A program made the position numbers and the translations under genes. The notes under the pieces were generated by a model. It made no database searches. It saw only the letters and a program-made list of their open reading frames with translations, and had not been told where the DNA came from. This document shows positions 51,162 through 62,506 of a stretch of 64,000 nucleotides of DNA, piece after piece (within the stretch, counting starts at the first letter, position 1; every line of letters starts with the position of its first letter). The DNA comes from a bacterium (GTDB lineage: Bacteria > Sysuimicrobiota > Sysuimicrobiia > Sysuimicrobiales > Segetimicrobiaceae): contig DATGFS010000024.1 in the NCBI GenBank assembly GCA_035308905.1, positions 1 through 64,000 of the forward strand, written 5' to 3'.

Positions 51162-51635
51162 GTGGAGATCTTCGAAATCTTGGATGGCCGCCTCTATCAG
51201 AGCGGCGCGCCGCAGGAAGCCGCGGAGTGGGGCTCGATTCACGCCCGCGGCATCGACGTGGTCGTCGACCTCTTCGGCACGCTGGACCCGGGCGTGCCGA
51301 CGGCGCCCAATTCCATCCTGTACATCTTCTGGCCGATCGAGGACGTCGACGCGCTGCCGGCGCTCGGGATCTTGAACACCCTTGTCGACGCGGTGGTGCG
51401 GCTCATTCAGCTGGGCCACAAGGTGCTGGTCCACTGCCACATGGGCAAGAGCCGGTCGGGCCTGCTGAACGCGCTCGTGGCGATGAAAGTCCTCGGCATC
51501 AGCGGGGCCGACGCGGTCGACCTCGTGCGCAGGCGGCGTCCGGACGCCCTCGGCAACGCCGTGTTCACCGCGTACCTCCGGGCGCTGCCGGCGCCGCCGG
51601 GCCCGCCGCCGTCGAGCGCGGCGCGTACGCCATGA
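51162..51635 (+). CDS. dual-specificity/tyrosine phosphatase-like protein
   Basis: 157-residue protein with the complete phosphatase loop VHCHMGKSRSG (nucleophile Cys92, Arg98) after a helix, and a possible general acid in WPIEDVDA. The beginning (LDGRLYQSGAPQEAAEWGSI) resembles the DSP/PTEN-like group acting on phosphotyrosine, phosphoserine or inositol phosphates. GTG start with GGGGGTGG upstream. Its stop overlaps the MFS gene in an ATGA, so the two are translationally coupled. Confidence 0.82.
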   Translation: MEIFEILDGRLYQSGAPQEAAEWGSIHARGIDVVVDLFGTLDPGVPTAPNSILYIFWPIEDVDALPALGILNTLVDAVVRLIQLGHKVLVHCHMGKSRSGLLNALVAMKVLGISGADAVDLVRRRRPDALGNAVFTAYLRALPAPPGPPPSSAARTP

Positions 51636-53293
51636 ACGTCAAGACCGTCAAGCGCGGCACGCTGTGGGCGGCGATTCTCGGCTCGTGCATCGTGTTCTTG
51701 GACTCCACCGTGGTGACGGTAGCGCTCCCGCGCATTGGGCGCGAGCTGCCGGCGCATTTCCTGGGGGTCTTGGAAGGGCAGTCCTACGTCTACAGCGGGT
51801 ATCTGCTGGCGGAGAGCGCGTTTCTGATTCTCGCGGGCGGCCTAACCGACGTCTACGGCCGGCGGCGGATGTTCCTGGTGGGGCTCGTCGCGTTCGGGAT
51901 GACGTCGCTTCTCAGCGGGCTCGCGCCGACCATGGAATGGCTGGTCGTGTTCCGGGTGCTGCAAGGGGTGGCCGGCGCCATTCTCGTTCCCGGCTCACTC
52001 GCGCTCATCACCGCCACCTTCTCCGGCGAGGAGCAGGGCCGCGCGTTCGGCGTATGGTCCGGCGCCTCCGCGGGGCTCGCGATCCTCGGTCCGTTCATCG
52101 GCGGCCTCCTGGTGGACAGCGTGTCGTGGCGGGCGGTGTTCCTGTTGAATGTCCCGCTCGTGCTGACGGGGCTTTGGGTCACCGCGCGGTACGTACGCGA
52201 AACCCAACATCTCGAGGCGTCGAAGGGCTTCGACGTGTCGGGTACCGTCTTGACGGCGCTGGCGGTCGGCGGGCTCGTTATCGGCACCATATCGGGAGAA
52301 CAGCGAGACTGGCACAGTCCGGCGGCGTTCGCGGCGCTCGGCGTCGGCGCCGCCGCCGCGGCGCTGCTCCCGTTCTGGATGCTGCGCGCCCGGAATCCCC
52401 TGGTTCCGCCCGCGCTATTCCACTCGCGCAACTTCACGGTGACGAACCTCTCCACCCTCGTCATCTACGCGGCGCTGTCCGCGACGTTCTACTACCTGAC
52501 GCTCTTCCTGCAGGGAACGCTCGGGTACTCCGCTTCGGCGGCCGGCATCGCGACGATCCCGGGAGCGATCTTCATGGCGCTGTTCTCGCCGAGGTTTGGG
52601 GCGCTCGCGGCGCGCTACGGTTCGCGCTGGTTCATGGCGGCCGGCCCGGCCCTCATGAGTATCGGGGTCCTCTGGTTCGCGCGCCTCCCCGCGGGCAGCG
52701 CCGCTTGGGCGCTGCGGCTGTCCGACGCGGGGACGTTCGCGCCGCCCGCAAGCTACTTTACCGACATCCTGCCCGGATTGCTCATGTTCGGCATCGGCGC
52801 GATGCTGATGGTCGCCCCCCTCACGGCGACGCTCATGGCCTCGGCGCCGGTCGAGCACGCGGGCGTCGCGTCCGCCATCAATACGGTGATCTCAGATGTC
52901 GGGCCCCAGCTCGCGGTCGCCGGCCTGTTCGTCGCGGTGACCGCCTATTTCTATGGCGCGCTGGCGGCGCACGGGCCGGACCCGGGCATCGCGGCGGCGG
53001 TTGCGCGCCACGACGTCACGGCGTTCAACCCGCCCGCGGGGCCGGTGCCCGAGAGCGTTCGAGACGCCGCGCGCGCCGCGTCGACCGGTGCGTTTCATCT
53101 GGTGATGCTGGTCAGCGCCGCGCTGCTTCTCTGCGGCGCGGCGATCAACGCCGTGGGAATCCGGACGCCCGTCTCGCCGGTGGCGGCGCGAGTGGCCTCG
53201 CCGGACCCCTCGTGGCGCCGCTACTGCCACCTGGCCGTCAAGCAGACAGCATCGCCGCCCGCCCGGGGCGCGGCGACGTCACATCCCACCTGA
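51632..53293 (+). CDS. MFS transporter, EmrB/QacA (DHA2) type
   Basis: 553-residue exporter with 14 predicted helices. FLDSTVVTVALPRIGRELP in helix 1, the loop TDVYGRRRMFLVG and the antiporter motif VFRVLQGVAGAILVPGSLAL are diagnostic of the DHA2 drug:H+ antiporter family. The start overlaps the phosphatase stop. The last 40 residues are soluble and basic. A terminator hairpin follows immediately. Confidence 0.9.
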   Translation: MNVKTVKRGTLWAAILGSCIVFLDSTVVTVALPRIGRELPAHFLGVLEGQSYVYSGYLLAESAFLILAGGLTDVYGRRRMFLVGLVAFGMTSLLSGLAPTMEWLVVFRVLQGVAGAILVPGSLALITATFSGEEQGRAFGVWSGASAGLAILGPFIGGLLVDSVSWRAVFLLNVPLVLTGLWVTARYVRETQHLEASKGFDVSGTVLTALAVGGLVIGTISGEQRDWHSPAAFAALGVGAAAAALLPFWMLRARNPLVPPALFHSRNFTVTNLSTLVIYAALSATFYYLTLFLQGTLGYSASAAGIATIPGAIFMALFSPRFGALAARYGSRWFMAAGPALMSIGVLWFARLPAGSAAWALRLSDAGTFAPPASYFTDILPGLLMFGIGAMLMVAPLTATLMASAPVEHAGVASAINTVISDVGPQLAVAGLFVAVTAYFYGALAAHGPDPGIAAAVARHDVTAFNPPAGPVPESVRDAARAASTGAFHLVMLVSAALLLCGAAINAVGIRTPVSPVAARVASPDPSWRRYCHLAVKQTASPPARGAATSHPT

Positions 53294-53302
53294 ACTTGGG
53301 AG

Positions 53303-53330
53303 GGCCCCCGCCTCGCCGGAGACGGGGGCC
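53303..53330. terminator. strong GC hairpin between convergent genes
   Basis: GGCCCCCG pairs with CGGGGGCC, with an inner CTC/GAG extension and a short loop, 10 bases behind the MFS stop and 29 bases beyond the stop of the convergent methionine-rich gene. No T-run, but the stem is very stable. Confidence 0.55.
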
Positions 53331-53358
53331 GGAGGCGCAGACCGGGCTCGGCCGGCGA

Positions 53359-53661
53359 TTACATGTGGCCGTGCTCGACGGCAAGGATCAGGTTCTTGTT
53401 CGCGTCGATGAGCATCTGGATGGTATTCGCCATGTCGTGCAGCATCTTCATCATCGCTTTCTCATTGGCGGTCATCGGCATCTTGCTCATCGAGTCCATC
53501 TCCATCATCATCTGCGAAAGGGTCTTGGCGGCCTGATCGTTGGCCACTTTGGCCTTGTCGCTTTCCGGCGACGCAAAGGCGCTGTGGATCTGTCCGAGCG
53601 GGCCCGCCATCAGCAGGCCCACGAGCATGATCACGGCCACCTTCTTCCAGTGCTTTCGCAT
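53359..53661 (-). CDS. methionine-rich secreted helical protein
   Basis: 100-residue exported protein. The signal peptide (KKVAVIMLVGLLMAGPLGQ) is cleaved near AFA/SPES. The mature 70 residues are helical and hold 13 methionines, clustered as MMMEMDSMSKMPM and MMKML, and end in HGHM. Methionine clusters plus terminal His/Met are typical of copper(I)- or silver-binding exported proteins, but no family is recognised. AGGGGGTGA precedes the ATG. A tandem 11-base repeat overlaps its proposed promoter. Confidence 0.6.
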   Translation of the reverse strand: MRKHWKKVAVIMLVGLLMAGPLGQIHSAFASPESDKAKVANDQAAKTLSQMMMEMDSMSKMPMTANEKAMMKMLHDMANTIQMLIDANKNLILAVEHGHM

Positions 53662-53718
53662 GTATCACCCCCTGGCGCAATTTGTTGCACCTCCAGGGTA
53701 TCGGCGGCCAATAAAGCG

Positions 53719-53747
53719 TCGATAAGGTTCGTGTAAGGTTTGTGCAA
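53719..53747 (-). promoter_or_regulatory. candidate promoter with tandem 11-base repeats
   Basis: On the minus strand TTGCAC (53742-53747) and TATCGA (53719-53724) are 17 bases apart, 58 bases before the methionine-rich gene. The plus strand shows two adjoining repeats, TAAGGTTCGTG (53723-53733) and TAAGGTTTGTG (53734-53744), identical in 10 of 11 bases. Tandem 11-base repeats are the usual binding pattern of OmpR/PhoB-type response regulators. Confidence 0.45.
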
Positions 53748-53764
53748 TGACGGGATGAACGCGT

Positions 53765-53795
53765 TGAGGCCCGGAGCGCCGGGCGCTCCGGGCCT
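53765..53795 (-). terminator. perfect 13-base-pair hairpin
   Basis: GAGGCCCGGAGCG and CGCTCCGGGCCTC form a perfect 13-base-pair stem with the loop CCGGG, 31 bases beyond the stop of the glycine-zipper gene. It likely terminates that leftward gene and insulates the methionine-rich gene. Confidence 0.6.
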
Positions 53796-53826
53796 CACCA
53801 TCACATCGCAGCGGCGCTTTTCGACG

Positions 53827-54486
53827 CTACCGCTCGTGCACCACCGAGCAGCCCCGGTCCACACTCCACTCGCCGTTGGTGCAGCGGTAGTAGCGGTGAC
53901 CCTGGTACGTGTAGGCCCGATTAATTGGATACTGGGCCGGCAGCCAGGCCGGCGCGTTGCCGGCCGGATAGTAGCTGTACCCGTAGGGCGAATAAACCGG
54001 CTGAGGCTGCGCCGGGTAGTAATTGTAGCCGTACGGTGAATAGACCGGCTGGGGCTGTGTGTTCTGGTGCCCCACCACGTAGCCGATGAGACCGCCGAGC
54101 AGCAGCGCGCCGATGCCGATCGCGACCGGCGAGGAGAGGATCGAGCCGGACGTCGACGGCGCAGCGGCCTGCGACGTCACGCTAATCTGACTCAGGTCGA
54201 AGGCGTTCCCCGTCGGGACGAGGACCGCCGTCGCGGACGCGCCGGTGTATGACTGCAGCGAGCAGAACGAGGTCGACGCCCCGTTGACGGAGGCAACGGT
54301 TTGGTCGGTGGCCTGGAAGGTATCGCTGCCACCCGCCGTGGAGAGCGTCACCTGCCCGTTCTGGCAGTCAACGGATTGAATGGTCCCCTGCACCTGGACC
54401 GGCTGGACAGTCTGGGCATTTCCGGTGCCGGCGAGGGCGAGGCAGGCGAGCAACACCGAAACCGCTATCGCAGTGACGTGCCGCAT
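53827..54486 (-). CDS. exported glycine-zipper protein with Tyr/Pro repeats
   Basis: 219-residue protein with a signal peptide (VTAIAVSVLLACLALAGTGNA). The first domain (TVQPVQVQGTIQSVDCQNGQVTLST) resembles small beta-barrels that bind nucleic acid or ligands in exported proteins. Next comes a glycine-zipper membrane helix (VAIGIGALLLGGLIGYVVGH), then two 16-residue repeats starting QPQPVYSPYGY, and a C-terminal cysteine-containing domain AYTYQGHRYYRCTNGEWS. AAGGGGG lies upstream of ATG 54486; an earlier in-frame ATG at 54516 exists. Likely cell-envelope; function unknown. Confidence 0.65.
   Translation of the reverse strand: MRHVTAIAVSVLLACLALAGTGNAQTVQPVQVQGTIQSVDCQNGQVTLSTAGGSDTFQATDQTVASVNGASTSFCSLQSYTGASATAVLVPTGNAFDLSQISVTSQAAAPSTSGSILSSPVAIGIGALLLGGLIGYVVGHQNTQPQPVYSPYGYNYYPAQPQPVYSPYGYSYYPAGNAPAWLPAQYPINRAYTYQGHRYYRCTNGEWSVDRGCSVVHER
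53964..54059. repeat. two tandem 48-base coding repeats
   Basis: The units 53964-54011 and 54012-54059 are each 48 bases and encode the Tyr/Pro/Gln repeat QPQPVYSPYGY-x-YYPA of the glycine-zipper protein. They differ at only a few positions, mostly third codon bases, which indicates an in-frame duplication kept under protein-level selection. Confidence 0.8.
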
Positions 54487-54611
54487 GGTCCGTTCCCCCT
54501 TATGCACCCAACCCATTTCGAATGCCGTGCGAATCGATTACCTTCAAAATACCGCTGGATTACGAACGTCTTGTGAAGGCACGATGTGAATGTCGTGGGA
54601 AACGAAGGGGT

Positions 54612-55151
54612 CTAGCGGCCGTCCAGGACTCGCCCGCGCCCGAATACGCCGCCGAGCACGTCGACGATCTCCCGCTCGACGACGGGCGCCGTCACCTGCC
54701 TGAGGAAATACTCCGCCCGCTTCCCGGACCTGTCCACGCCCGCCGGAAGTTTCGAGGCGCTCCCCGGACTCGCCACGCTCTGCCGGACCGTGATCCGCGT
54801 GTCGAGCCAGTCGCACACGAAGGCGACGTACGGCGTGCTCGTGGACGTGAACAGGGACCGTTCGATGCCCGCGGGATACACCTGCATCGTGACCTGGGTG
54901 TTCCGCGGTCGCCGGTCGACGTCAGTGTAGGCCTGTGTCGTGGCAATCTGGTAGTCGTGGCCGCGGCGGCGCAGCGCGGCCCCGACGTCTTCCATCGTCG
55001 GACGAATCGTCTCCTCGATCAGCCGCTCGAACTCCCCGATAAACGCGTCGTGCCGCCGGCGGACTGCTTCGTGCCGCTTACCCTCTTCCGCGAGCCGCTT
55101 CTCGTACCGCGTCATCAAGGTCTCCAGCCGCGCTCGGGTCTCTTCGCGCAC
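54612..55151 (-). CDS. hypothetical protein with N-terminal coiled coil
   Basis: 179-residue cytoplasmic protein of unknown function. Residues 1-65 are highly charged and helical (ETRARLETLMTRYEKRLAEE), probably a coiled coil; the following part (TQVTMQVYPAGIERSLF, TPYVAFVCDWLDTRITVRQSV) is strand-rich. GTG start after GAGGGGGTGA. It follows HyuB at a distance of 68 bases on the same strand, but nothing ties it to that pathway. Confidence 0.6.
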   Translation of the reverse strand: MREETRARLETLMTRYEKRLAEEGKRHEAVRRRHDAFIGEFERLIEETIRPTMEDVGAALRRRGHDYQIATTQAYTDVDRRPRNTQVTMQVYPAGIERSLFTSTSTPYVAFVCDWLDTRITVRQSVASPGSASKLPAGVDRSGKRAEYFLRQVTAPVVEREIVDVLGGVFGRGRVLDGR

Positions 55152-55219
55152 CCTTCACCCCCTCGGCGCCGGGGCTGTTCCCTCTGCCTTTTGCCCTATT
55201 CCCGGACGTGCGGACGCTC

Positions 55220-56896
55220 TCAGCGACGCGCGATCCGCACCGCGGTGCCGCGCTCGAGATCGACTGCGACCCCGTAGTCGGTCCGCGCGCGCTCGACGGA
55301 GACATAGCCGTTCCGCACGTCCTCCAGCACGCGGGCCGGATCGCGCTCCGACGGCGGCCCGTACCCGCCGCCGCCCGGCAGGCCGAGCGTGACTTCCGTG
55401 CCCGCGGGCAGAAGTGAGCGCGTCTTCGGCCGGACCGGCGCCGCGGGATCGTTCGTGGTGACGGTCCCGGGCCGGCCGGCCGCGCCGCCGAGCAGACCGG
55501 GCGCGGGGGACGCGATCCGCTCGTACAGACCCGAAAAGAGGAACGGCCGGTCCGTGCGGACGCCGATCTCCTGCACCTGGCCCAGCCCCCCGCGAAACTT
55601 CCCCGGGCCGCCCGAATCCTGGCGCAGCTCCCGCCGGCGAATGACCACCGGCGACAGCGCCTCGATCACCTCGACGGGCGTGCCGGCGATGCCGCTCGGA
55701 AAGGCCGTCGCCGACAGGCCGTCCCGCGTGGCCAGTGCGCCCGTGCCGCCGGCGGAGAACCACACGTACGTGAACGGCGCGTTCCGGCGCGGGTCGTGGC
55801 CGAAGATCTGCGTGTCCCACAATCCGTCGAAGCCCGGCGCCTTGACGCGGTCCGGCAGCACCTGGGTCAGCGCGCCGAAGATCGCGCTCGGCAGGAAATG
55901 GCCGACGAGGTGTCGCCCCGCCACCGCCGCCGGAAACTTGGCGTTCAGAATCGAGCCTTCCGGCGCCGTGACCTTCACCGGGCGGAAGCTGCCTTCGTTG
56001 TTCGGCACGTCGGGCGAGATGACGCACTTCACGGCATAGGTCGTGTAGGCATGCGTGTAGTTGAACGCCACGTTGATCCCTTGGCGCACCTGCGGCGACG
56101 AACCGGTGTAGTCGATCTCGAGGTCGTCGCCCCGGACGGTGACCGTCACGGCGATGTGGACGGGCGCGTCGAATCCGTCGCAGGTGAGCTCGTAGCGGTA
56201 GGCGCCATCCGGGAGGGCCGCGATGCGCGCGCGCATCGCGGCCTCGGACCGCTCGACGATGACGTCGGACAGCTGCTCGATGTCCGCGAGCCCGAACTCG
56301 GCGAGGAACGCGAGGAGCTGCTGCCCGCCGATCTCGTTGCCCACCACCTGCGCGTGGATGTCGCCGAGCACTTCCTTGGGCGTCCGGACGTTGGCGCGCA
56401 GTAAGTCGAACAGCGGCGTGTTGGGCCGGTCGCGATCGAACAGCTTCATGACCGGGATCTGCAGGCCTTCCTCGAAGATCTCGCCCGCGTCGGCGGAGAG
56501 GCCCCGGCCGCCGATATCCAGCGCATGACAGGTATTGCCGAAGAACGCCACGAGCCGGTCGCCCTGGAAGACCGGCGTCATCACGGTGATGTCGTTGAGC
56601 TGGGAGGCGGTCTTCCAGGCGTCGTTCGTGACCAGCACGTCACCGGGTCCGAGCGTGTCGAGCGGAAACGCCGCGAGAAAGTGGTGCATGCTGGTCGCCA
56701 TCGAGTTGATGTGGCCCGGCGTCCCCGTCACCGCCTGCGCGATCATGCGGCCGCGCCGGTCGAATACCCCGGCGGAGATGTCGCCGGCCTCCCGCACCAC
56801 CGACGTGAACGACGTCCGCATCAGCGCCGCGGCCTGTTCGTTCACCACGCCGACCATCCGGTTCCAGAGCACCTCGAGGAGGATGGGATCCATCAT
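55220..56896 (-). CDS. hydantoinase B / oxoprolinase family protein
   Basis: 558-residue HyuB-type subunit of ATP-dependent hydantoinases, 5-oxoprolinases and acetone carboxylase-like enzymes. Conserved features are LEVLWNRMVGVVNEQAAALMRTSFT, GHINSMATSMHHFL, VLVTNDAWKTASQLNDITV and the C-terminal GLPGGGGYGPPSERD. ATG 56896 overlaps the stop of HyuA in an ATGA, as expected for two subunits made together. Substrate type cannot be fixed from sequence alone. Confidence 0.92.
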   Translation of the reverse strand: MMDPILLEVLWNRMVGVVNEQAAALMRTSFTSVVREAGDISAGVFDRRGRMIAQAVTGTPGHINSMATSMHHFLAAFPLDTLGPGDVLVTNDAWKTASQLNDITVMTPVFQGDRLVAFFGNTCHALDIGGRGLSADAGEIFEEGLQIPVMKLFDRDRPNTPLFDLLRANVRTPKEVLGDIHAQVVGNEIGGQQLLAFLAEFGLADIEQLSDVIVERSEAAMRARIAALPDGAYRYELTCDGFDAPVHIAVTVTVRGDDLEIDYTGSSPQVRQGINVAFNYTHAYTTYAVKCVISPDVPNNEGSFRPVKVTAPEGSILNAKFPAAVAGRHLVGHFLPSAIFGALTQVLPDRVKAPGFDGLWDTQIFGHDPRRNAPFTYVWFSAGGTGALATRDGLSATAFPSGIAGTPVEVIEALSPVVIRRRELRQDSGGPGKFRGGLGQVQEIGVRTDRPFLFSGLYERIASPAPGLLGGAAGRPGTVTTNDPAAPVRPKTRSLLPAGTEVTLGLPGGGGYGPPSERDPARVLEDVRNGYVSVERARTDYGVAVDLERGTAVRIARR

Positions 56897-59028
56897 GACG
56901 CCGGCTTGGATTTCAGGGTTGCCGCGCGCCCCGTGTCTTCGATGACGAGGTTGAGCCAGTTGTCGATCCACGCCCGGGCGTCCGGTCCCACGACCACGGT
57001 CGATTCGCGTTCCTCCACGATGGCCGGCCCGGCGAGTTCGTGGCCTGGAGCAAGACGGTACCGGTCGTAGACCGGCACCTCCGCGAATCCGCTGCGTTCA
57101 GGAAGATACGCGGGCCGCCGTGTCTTGAGCGCCGCCGACGGGTCGCCCGAATCCGAGGCGGCGGGACCGCCGGTCTCGGCCGGCAGCCGCAGCGTGGGTT
57201 TCGGCCCGTGCGCGGCGACCCGCCAGCTCACCACGTCCACGGCCACGTCCGGGGCGGTGTGCCCGTAAATCGCCGTGTAGGCGCGCTCGAAGGCGTCGCG
57301 GAGCGCCGCTTCGGCGCCGGGCCCGAGCGGTACCGGCGGCAGGGGCACGCGGATCTCGTGCCCCTGCCCGCGGTAGCGCATGTCGGCCCACCGGCGAAAG
57401 CCGATCTGATCATCGGCCACCGTCGTGGACAGGATCCGGCGGCCTTCCTGCTCCATCTCGCCGACGGCGGCGCGGACGGCGGTCCATTCGATCGACTCGA
57501 CGCCGGTCGGGAGCGTGCGCACGAAGTCAAAGACGAGCGGCGCAACGAGAAACCCCATCGCCGACGCGACGCCCGCCCCCAGCGGACACACGACCGTCGA
57601 GCACCGTAGGATTCGCGCGAGGCGATGGGCGTGCACCGGACCGGCGCCGCCGAAGGCGAAGAGCGGAAAGCGCCTGATGTCCTTGCCGCGCTCCACGGCG
57701 TGCACGCGCACGGCCGAGGCCATGTTTTCGTTCACCACCTGGTGGATACCCCACGCCGCCTGCACGGGATCGAGCCCGAGCGGCCCGGCGACGCGCTCCT
57801 CGATCGCGCGCCGCGCGGCCTCGCGGTCGAGGCGCAGCCGGCCGCCGAGGAAAAACTCGGGGTCGAGGTAGCCCAATATCAGGTCCGCGTCGGTGACCGC
57901 CGGCTCCGTGCCGCCGCGGCCGTAGCACGCCGGGCCGGGATCCGCGCCGGCGCTGTCGGGGCCCACCGTCAGGAGGCCGAGACCGCTCACCCGCGCGACA
58001 CTGCCCCCGCCGGCGCCGATCTCGATCATCTCGATCGCCGGCACCTTGATCGGCAGTCCGCTGCCGCGCTTGAAGCGATACACTCTCGCGACCTCGAACT
58101 CCGGGGCGGTGAGCGGCTCGCCCCCTTCGACGAGACACGCCTTCGCCGTGGTGCCGCCCATGTCGAAAGACAGCAGATCGGGACGTCCCGCGAGCGCGCC
58201 GTGGTGCGCCGCGGCGAGCGCGCCGGCCGCCGGACCCGACTCCACCACGCGGATCGGGAACCGGGACGCCGTCTCGACCGAGCAGATGCCGCCGGTGGAC
58301 TGCATGATGAACAGCGGCCCGCCGATGCCCATCCCTTCCAGGCGCTCTTCCAGCCGGCTGAGATAGCGCGCGGCAAGCCCCTGAATATACACGTTGGCCG
58401 CGGTGGTGCTCGTGCGTTCGTATTCCCGGATCTCCGGCACGACTTCGTGGGACAGGGCGCAGGCCCACTCCGGCGCGGCCGTCCGGATCAGCCGCCCCAC
58501 GGTCTGTTCGTGCGCGGGCGCGCGGTAGCTGTGGAGGAAGCAGACGGCCACCGCGTCAATGTGTTCGCGGCGCAGCGTCTCGACGAGGCGCCGTACTTCT
58601 TCCAGGTCGGGCGCCGCTTCCACGGTCCCGTCCTCGAGAACTCGCTCGCCGAGTTCGTAGCGGAGATACCGGGGCACAAGCGGCGCCGGACGTTCGATAA
58701 ACAAGTCGTACATATCGTAGCGGTGCTCGCGGGCGATTTCGAGCGCGTCCCGAAACCCTCGGGTCGTGATGAGGGCCGTACGCGCCCCCGTGCGTTCGAT
58801 CAGTGCGTTGGTGAGCAGCGTGGTGCCGTGCACCACCGCGCTCACCTCGCGCGCCGCGGCGCCCGCCGCCTCGAGCAGGTCCCGCACGCCCTGCACGACG
58901 ACGCCCGCCGGGTCCGCGGGCGTCGTCAGGACCTTGCCGACCTGAAACACTGTCCCGAGATCGTCGAGCAGAATCAGATCGGTGAACGTCCCGCCGATGT
59001 CGACGCCGATCCGGAGGGTCGCGGGCAT
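56893..59028 (-). CDS. hydantoinase A / oxoprolinase family protein
   Basis: 711-residue HyuA-type ATP-binding subunit. The N-terminal ASKHA motif LRIGVDIGGTFTDLILLDD, VVHGTTLLTNALIERTGART, the second phosphate motif LLSFDMGGTTAKACLV and FAFGGAGPVHAHRLAR are intact. With HyuB it would open a hydantoin, N-methylhydantoin or 5-oxoproline ring at the expense of ATP. It lies ten bases behind the ureohydrolase gene, inside the leftward run that starts with the SDR gene. Confidence 0.92.
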   Translation of the reverse strand: MPATLRIGVDIGGTFTDLILLDDLGTVFQVGKVLTTPADPAGVVVQGVRDLLEAAGAAAREVSAVVHGTTLLTNALIERTGARTALITTRGFRDALEIAREHRYDMYDLFIERPAPLVPRYLRYELGERVLEDGTVEAAPDLEEVRRLVETLRREHIDAVAVCFLHSYRAPAHEQTVGRLIRTAAPEWACALSHEVVPEIREYERTSTTAANVYIQGLAARYLSRLEERLEGMGIGGPLFIMQSTGGICSVETASRFPIRVVESGPAAGALAAAHHGALAGRPDLLSFDMGGTTAKACLVEGGEPLTAPEFEVARVYRFKRGSGLPIKVPAIEMIEIGAGGGSVARVSGLGLLTVGPDSAGADPGPACYGRGGTEPAVTDADLILGYLDPEFFLGGRLRLDREAARRAIEERVAGPLGLDPVQAAWGIHQVVNENMASAVRVHAVERGKDIRRFPLFAFGGAGPVHAHRLARILRCSTVVCPLGAGVASAMGFLVAPLVFDFVRTLPTGVESIEWTAVRAAVGEMEQEGRRILSTTVADDQIGFRRWADMRYRGQGHEIRVPLPPVPLGPGAEAALRDAFERAYTAIYGHTAPDVAVDVVSWRVAAHGPKPTLRLPAETGGPAASDSGDPSAALKTRRPAYLPERSGFAEVPVYDRYRLAPGHELAGPAIVEERESTVVVGPDARAWIDNWLNLVIEDTGRAATLKSKPAS

Positions 59029-59038
59029 CCGGCGCCGG

Positions 59039-60022
59039 CTAGGCGCGGCGGGGCTGCGCCGCGGGCTTCAGGACCGGCTGCCGCCGGCCGTGATTCACCG
59101 CGAAGACGGCGGCGATCTCGAACAGCAGCTGCGCCGCCACGATCGAGGTGACGTCGTTGGTGTCGCAGGGAGGCGACACCTCGACGAGATCGGCGCCGAC
59201 CAGTTGGAGGCCGGCGAAGCCGCGAATGATCTGCATCGCCTGCCAGGTCGTCAGCCCGCCGATCTCCGGCACGCCCGTGCCCGGGGCGCACATCGGATCC
59301 AGTCCGTCGATGTCGAACGTGAGGTAGACCGGCGCGTCGCCCACGGTCGCCCGCATCTCCTCGACGATCGGCTCGACGCCGCGCCCGTGGATCTCGTCGG
59401 CGGTCACGAGGTGGTAGTGCTCGCGCGACCAGGCGAGGTCGTCGGGGTAGAAGAGGCTGCCGCGGATGCCGAGCTGCACCACCTTGGACGGCACGAGCAG
59501 GCCGTCCTCGTGCGCCCGGCGGAAGGGCGTGGCGTGCGTCAGCCGGGCGCCGAACTGCGTATCGTGCGTGTCGGTGTGGGCATCGATCTGGACGACCCCG
59601 ACCGGTCCGGTGTGCCTGGCCACCGCCCGCAAGATCGGATACGTGATGCCGTGGTCGCCGCCGACGGCGATCGTCCGGCACCCCGCCGCGTAGATCGCGT
59701 CGAACTCCCGCGTGATCGAATCGTAGGTCTTCTCGATGTCGAACGGCGTGGTCAAGACGTCGCCGTAATCGGCGATCCGGATGCGTTCGTGCACCGTCAC
59801 CTCGTGCACGGGATGGTGCAGGCGCACCGCGCTGGAGGCCGCGCGGACCGCCCGCGGCCCGAGCCGCGCGCCGACGCGGTACCCGGCGCTCGTGTCGAAG
59901 GGCACCCCGACGTACGCCACGTCGAGCTGCCGCGGATCGGACACGTGGGGCATGCGCATGAACGTCGCGATGTTGCCGTGCCGCGGATACACCATGCTGT
60001 CGACCGGCTTTGGAAAAGTCAT
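59039..60022 (-). CDS. ureohydrolase (agmatinase/guanidinobutyrase family)
   Basis: 327-residue manganese enzyme of the arginase/agmatinase family that splits a guanidino compound into urea and an amine. Binuclear metal motifs GGDHGITYPI, IDAHTDTHD and FDIDGLDPMCAPGTGVPE are complete. The family includes agmatinase, guanidinobutyrase, guanidinopropionase and others with the same motifs, so the substrate is open. Its place between a sarcosine/dimethylglycine-type dehydrogenase and hydantoinase genes favours a catabolic role rather than polyamine synthesis. Confidence 0.9.
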   Translation of the reverse strand: MTFPKPVDSMVYPRHGNIATFMRMPHVSDPRQLDVAYVGVPFDTSAGYRVGARLGPRAVRAASSAVRLHHPVHEVTVHERIRIADYGDVLTTPFDIEKTYDSITREFDAIYAAGCRTIAVGGDHGITYPILRAVARHTGPVGVVQIDAHTDTHDTQFGARLTHATPFRRAHEDGLLVPSKVVQLGIRGSLFYPDDLAWSREHYHLVTADEIHGRGVEPIVEEMRATVGDAPVYLTFDIDGLDPMCAPGTGVPEIGGLTTWQAMQIIRGFAGLQLVGADLVEVSPPCDTNDVTSIVAAQLLFEIAAVFAVNHGRRQPVLKPAAQPRRA

Positions 60023-60067
60023 GCTTCGCGCCCCCTCGATGCGGAGATGTGCGCCTCGGCTCCGAAT

Positions 60068-62497
<2,430 letters not shown>

Positions 62498-62506
62498 GGC
62501 CGGCCG

